DNA of 64,000 nucleotides from Ferruginibacter sp. Its GTDB lineage: Bacteria > Bacteroidota > Bacteroidia > Chitinophagales > Chitinophagaceae. The translations under genes were made by a program, and so were the position numbers. Numbering within the stretch: the first letter of the stretch is position 1; the number at the start of each line of letters is the position of its first letter. The stretch is from contig JABFRP010000002.1 in assembly GCA_013141115.1 (NCBI GenBank), positions 372,001 to 436,000 of the forward strand, in the 5' to 3' direction. Below the pieces are notes generated by a model. That model made no database searches and had not been told where the DNA came from. It saw nothing but the letters and a program-made list of their open reading frames with translations. Below, one piece after another: positions 63,682 to 64,000 of this stretch.

Positions 63682-64000
63682 TTATTGAATTGCCTGGTTT
63701 AAATAACCAGGCAATTTTTTTATTACCAGGTACAACAAATAAAAAGCTGTAGTAAGTATTATTGTGATGCCCCATGTTTGTATATGCTGCAAAGGAAAAA
63801 CAAAACGCTGGCCTATGGAAGATAATAAACCGAGTGGATTGCTGATAATATCCCAACTATTCCATCTTAAAAAGCGGCCAAGGTAAACACCAAAAGACCC
63901 TAAAAACAAAATGGAGAAAACAATAACCTGCACAACAGTTCTATTAAATTTATGTGCTAAATATCTTTCTACCTGCAATAATGAAACAAAAGCCATAATT
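63682..64000 (-). CDS. DUF1361 membrane protein, 5' end outside the window
   Basis: At least 104 residues. SFGVYLGRFLRWNSWDI is the family core, with helices on both sides. DUF1361 proteins are usually ~200 residues, so the start lies beyond the window; the ATG at 63996 is probably internal. Function unknown. Confidence 0.8.
   Translation of the reverse strand, partial: IMAFVSLLQVERYLAHKFNRTVVQVIVFSILFLGSFGVYLGRFLRWNSWDIISNPLGLLSSIGQRFVFPLQHIQTWGITIILTTAFYLLYLVIKKLPGYLNQAIQ
63688..63716 (+). terminator. Terminator of the large outer-membrane protein gene, inside the opposing gene
   Basis: AATTGCCTGGTT, loop TAAAT, AACCAGGCAATT: perfect 12-bp stem, then TTTTTTTA. It overlaps the last codons (LPGYLNQAIQ) of the convergent DUF1361 gene. 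Confidence 0.9.

Noticed and set aside
1..64000. CRISPR arrays, prophage genes or an integrase with attachment sites at the tRNA-Ser
   Set aside because: No regularly spaced repeats, cas genes, phage structural genes or integrase are seen; the tRNA-Ser fragments carry palindromes and are not simple attachment-site duplications.

Overview
The window looks like chromosomal DNA of a member of the Bacteroidota, most likely family Chitinophagaceae or a close relative. The evidence is AT-rich sequence, TAnnTTTG-type -7 promoter elements, gliding genes gldF and gldG, several secreted proteins with type IX secretion (T9SS) C-terminal sorting domains, SCKK- and SCQK-type lipoproteins, a fused MurF-alanine racemase, and glycan-degradation genes (GH78, GH29, GH13, GH37). 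I cannot name the species from sequence alone.

Layout. 1-2.3 kb is a mobile or decaying region. It holds a partly duplicated REP-associated tyrosine transposase (RAYT) with REP-like palindromic elements around it, then a probable orphan immunity gene and the remnant of an Rhs core. 2.3-11.4 kb (minus strand) is a sugar-use region: GH78 rhamnosidase, amylosucrase, fructokinase, an SLC45/GPH-type sugar permease behind a LacI-type operator, and a GH37 trehalase. The permease, amylosucrase and fructokinase form a plausible sucrose pathway: uptake, glucosyl transfer or hydrolysis, then fructose phosphorylation. 11.4-14.6 kb is methionine synthesis: metX diverges from osmC and a metZ-type sulfhydrylase, with an S23/four-helix-bundle gene between the last two that is flanked by a perfect 23-bp inverted repeat. 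14.7-16.6 kb has a DUF4279 gene and a split IS110-family transposase.

16.6-25.6 kb is mixed: acetyltransferase, small outer-membrane protein, L,D-transpeptidase, lipoprotein, GIY-YIG gene, tRNA-Ser with two damaged tRNA copies carrying 16-bp palindromes, tatD, polysaccharide deacetylase, and three paralogous lipoproteins. 25.6-31.8 kb has gltX, an ABC ATPase with a membrane partner, a stand-alone cobalamin-binding domain, a TRIC/UPF0126 protein and an enoyl-CoA hydratase. 31.8-47.2 kb is rich in secreted enzymes: two GH29 fucosidases, a reprolysin-like protease with T9SS tail, fumC, a glucose/sorbosone dehydrogenase-like T9SS protein, another T9SS protein and two lipoproteins. 47.2-54 kb has lspA, murF-alr, a TerC protein and gldG-gldF. 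54-57 kb has a candidate structured RNA, a frameshifted proline-rich secreted protein and iscS-iscU-iscA. 57.1-64 kb has methylmalonyl-CoA epimerase, a TPR membrane protein, an MBL-fold hydrolase, a large outer-membrane barrel protein with a degenerate peptidase-like N-terminus, and a DUF1361 gene cut by the window edge.

The most unusual signals are the tRNA-Ser pseudo-copies in which short tRNA segments are replaced by TCCCGATnnATCGGGA palindromes, the S23 cassette in perfect inverted repeats, the RAYT/REP-like cluster, the immunity gene next to an Rhs remnant, a translated palindrome in fructokinase, and a hairpin-plus-terminator transcript candidate upstream of the proline-rich gene. Most core-metabolism genes are ordinary.
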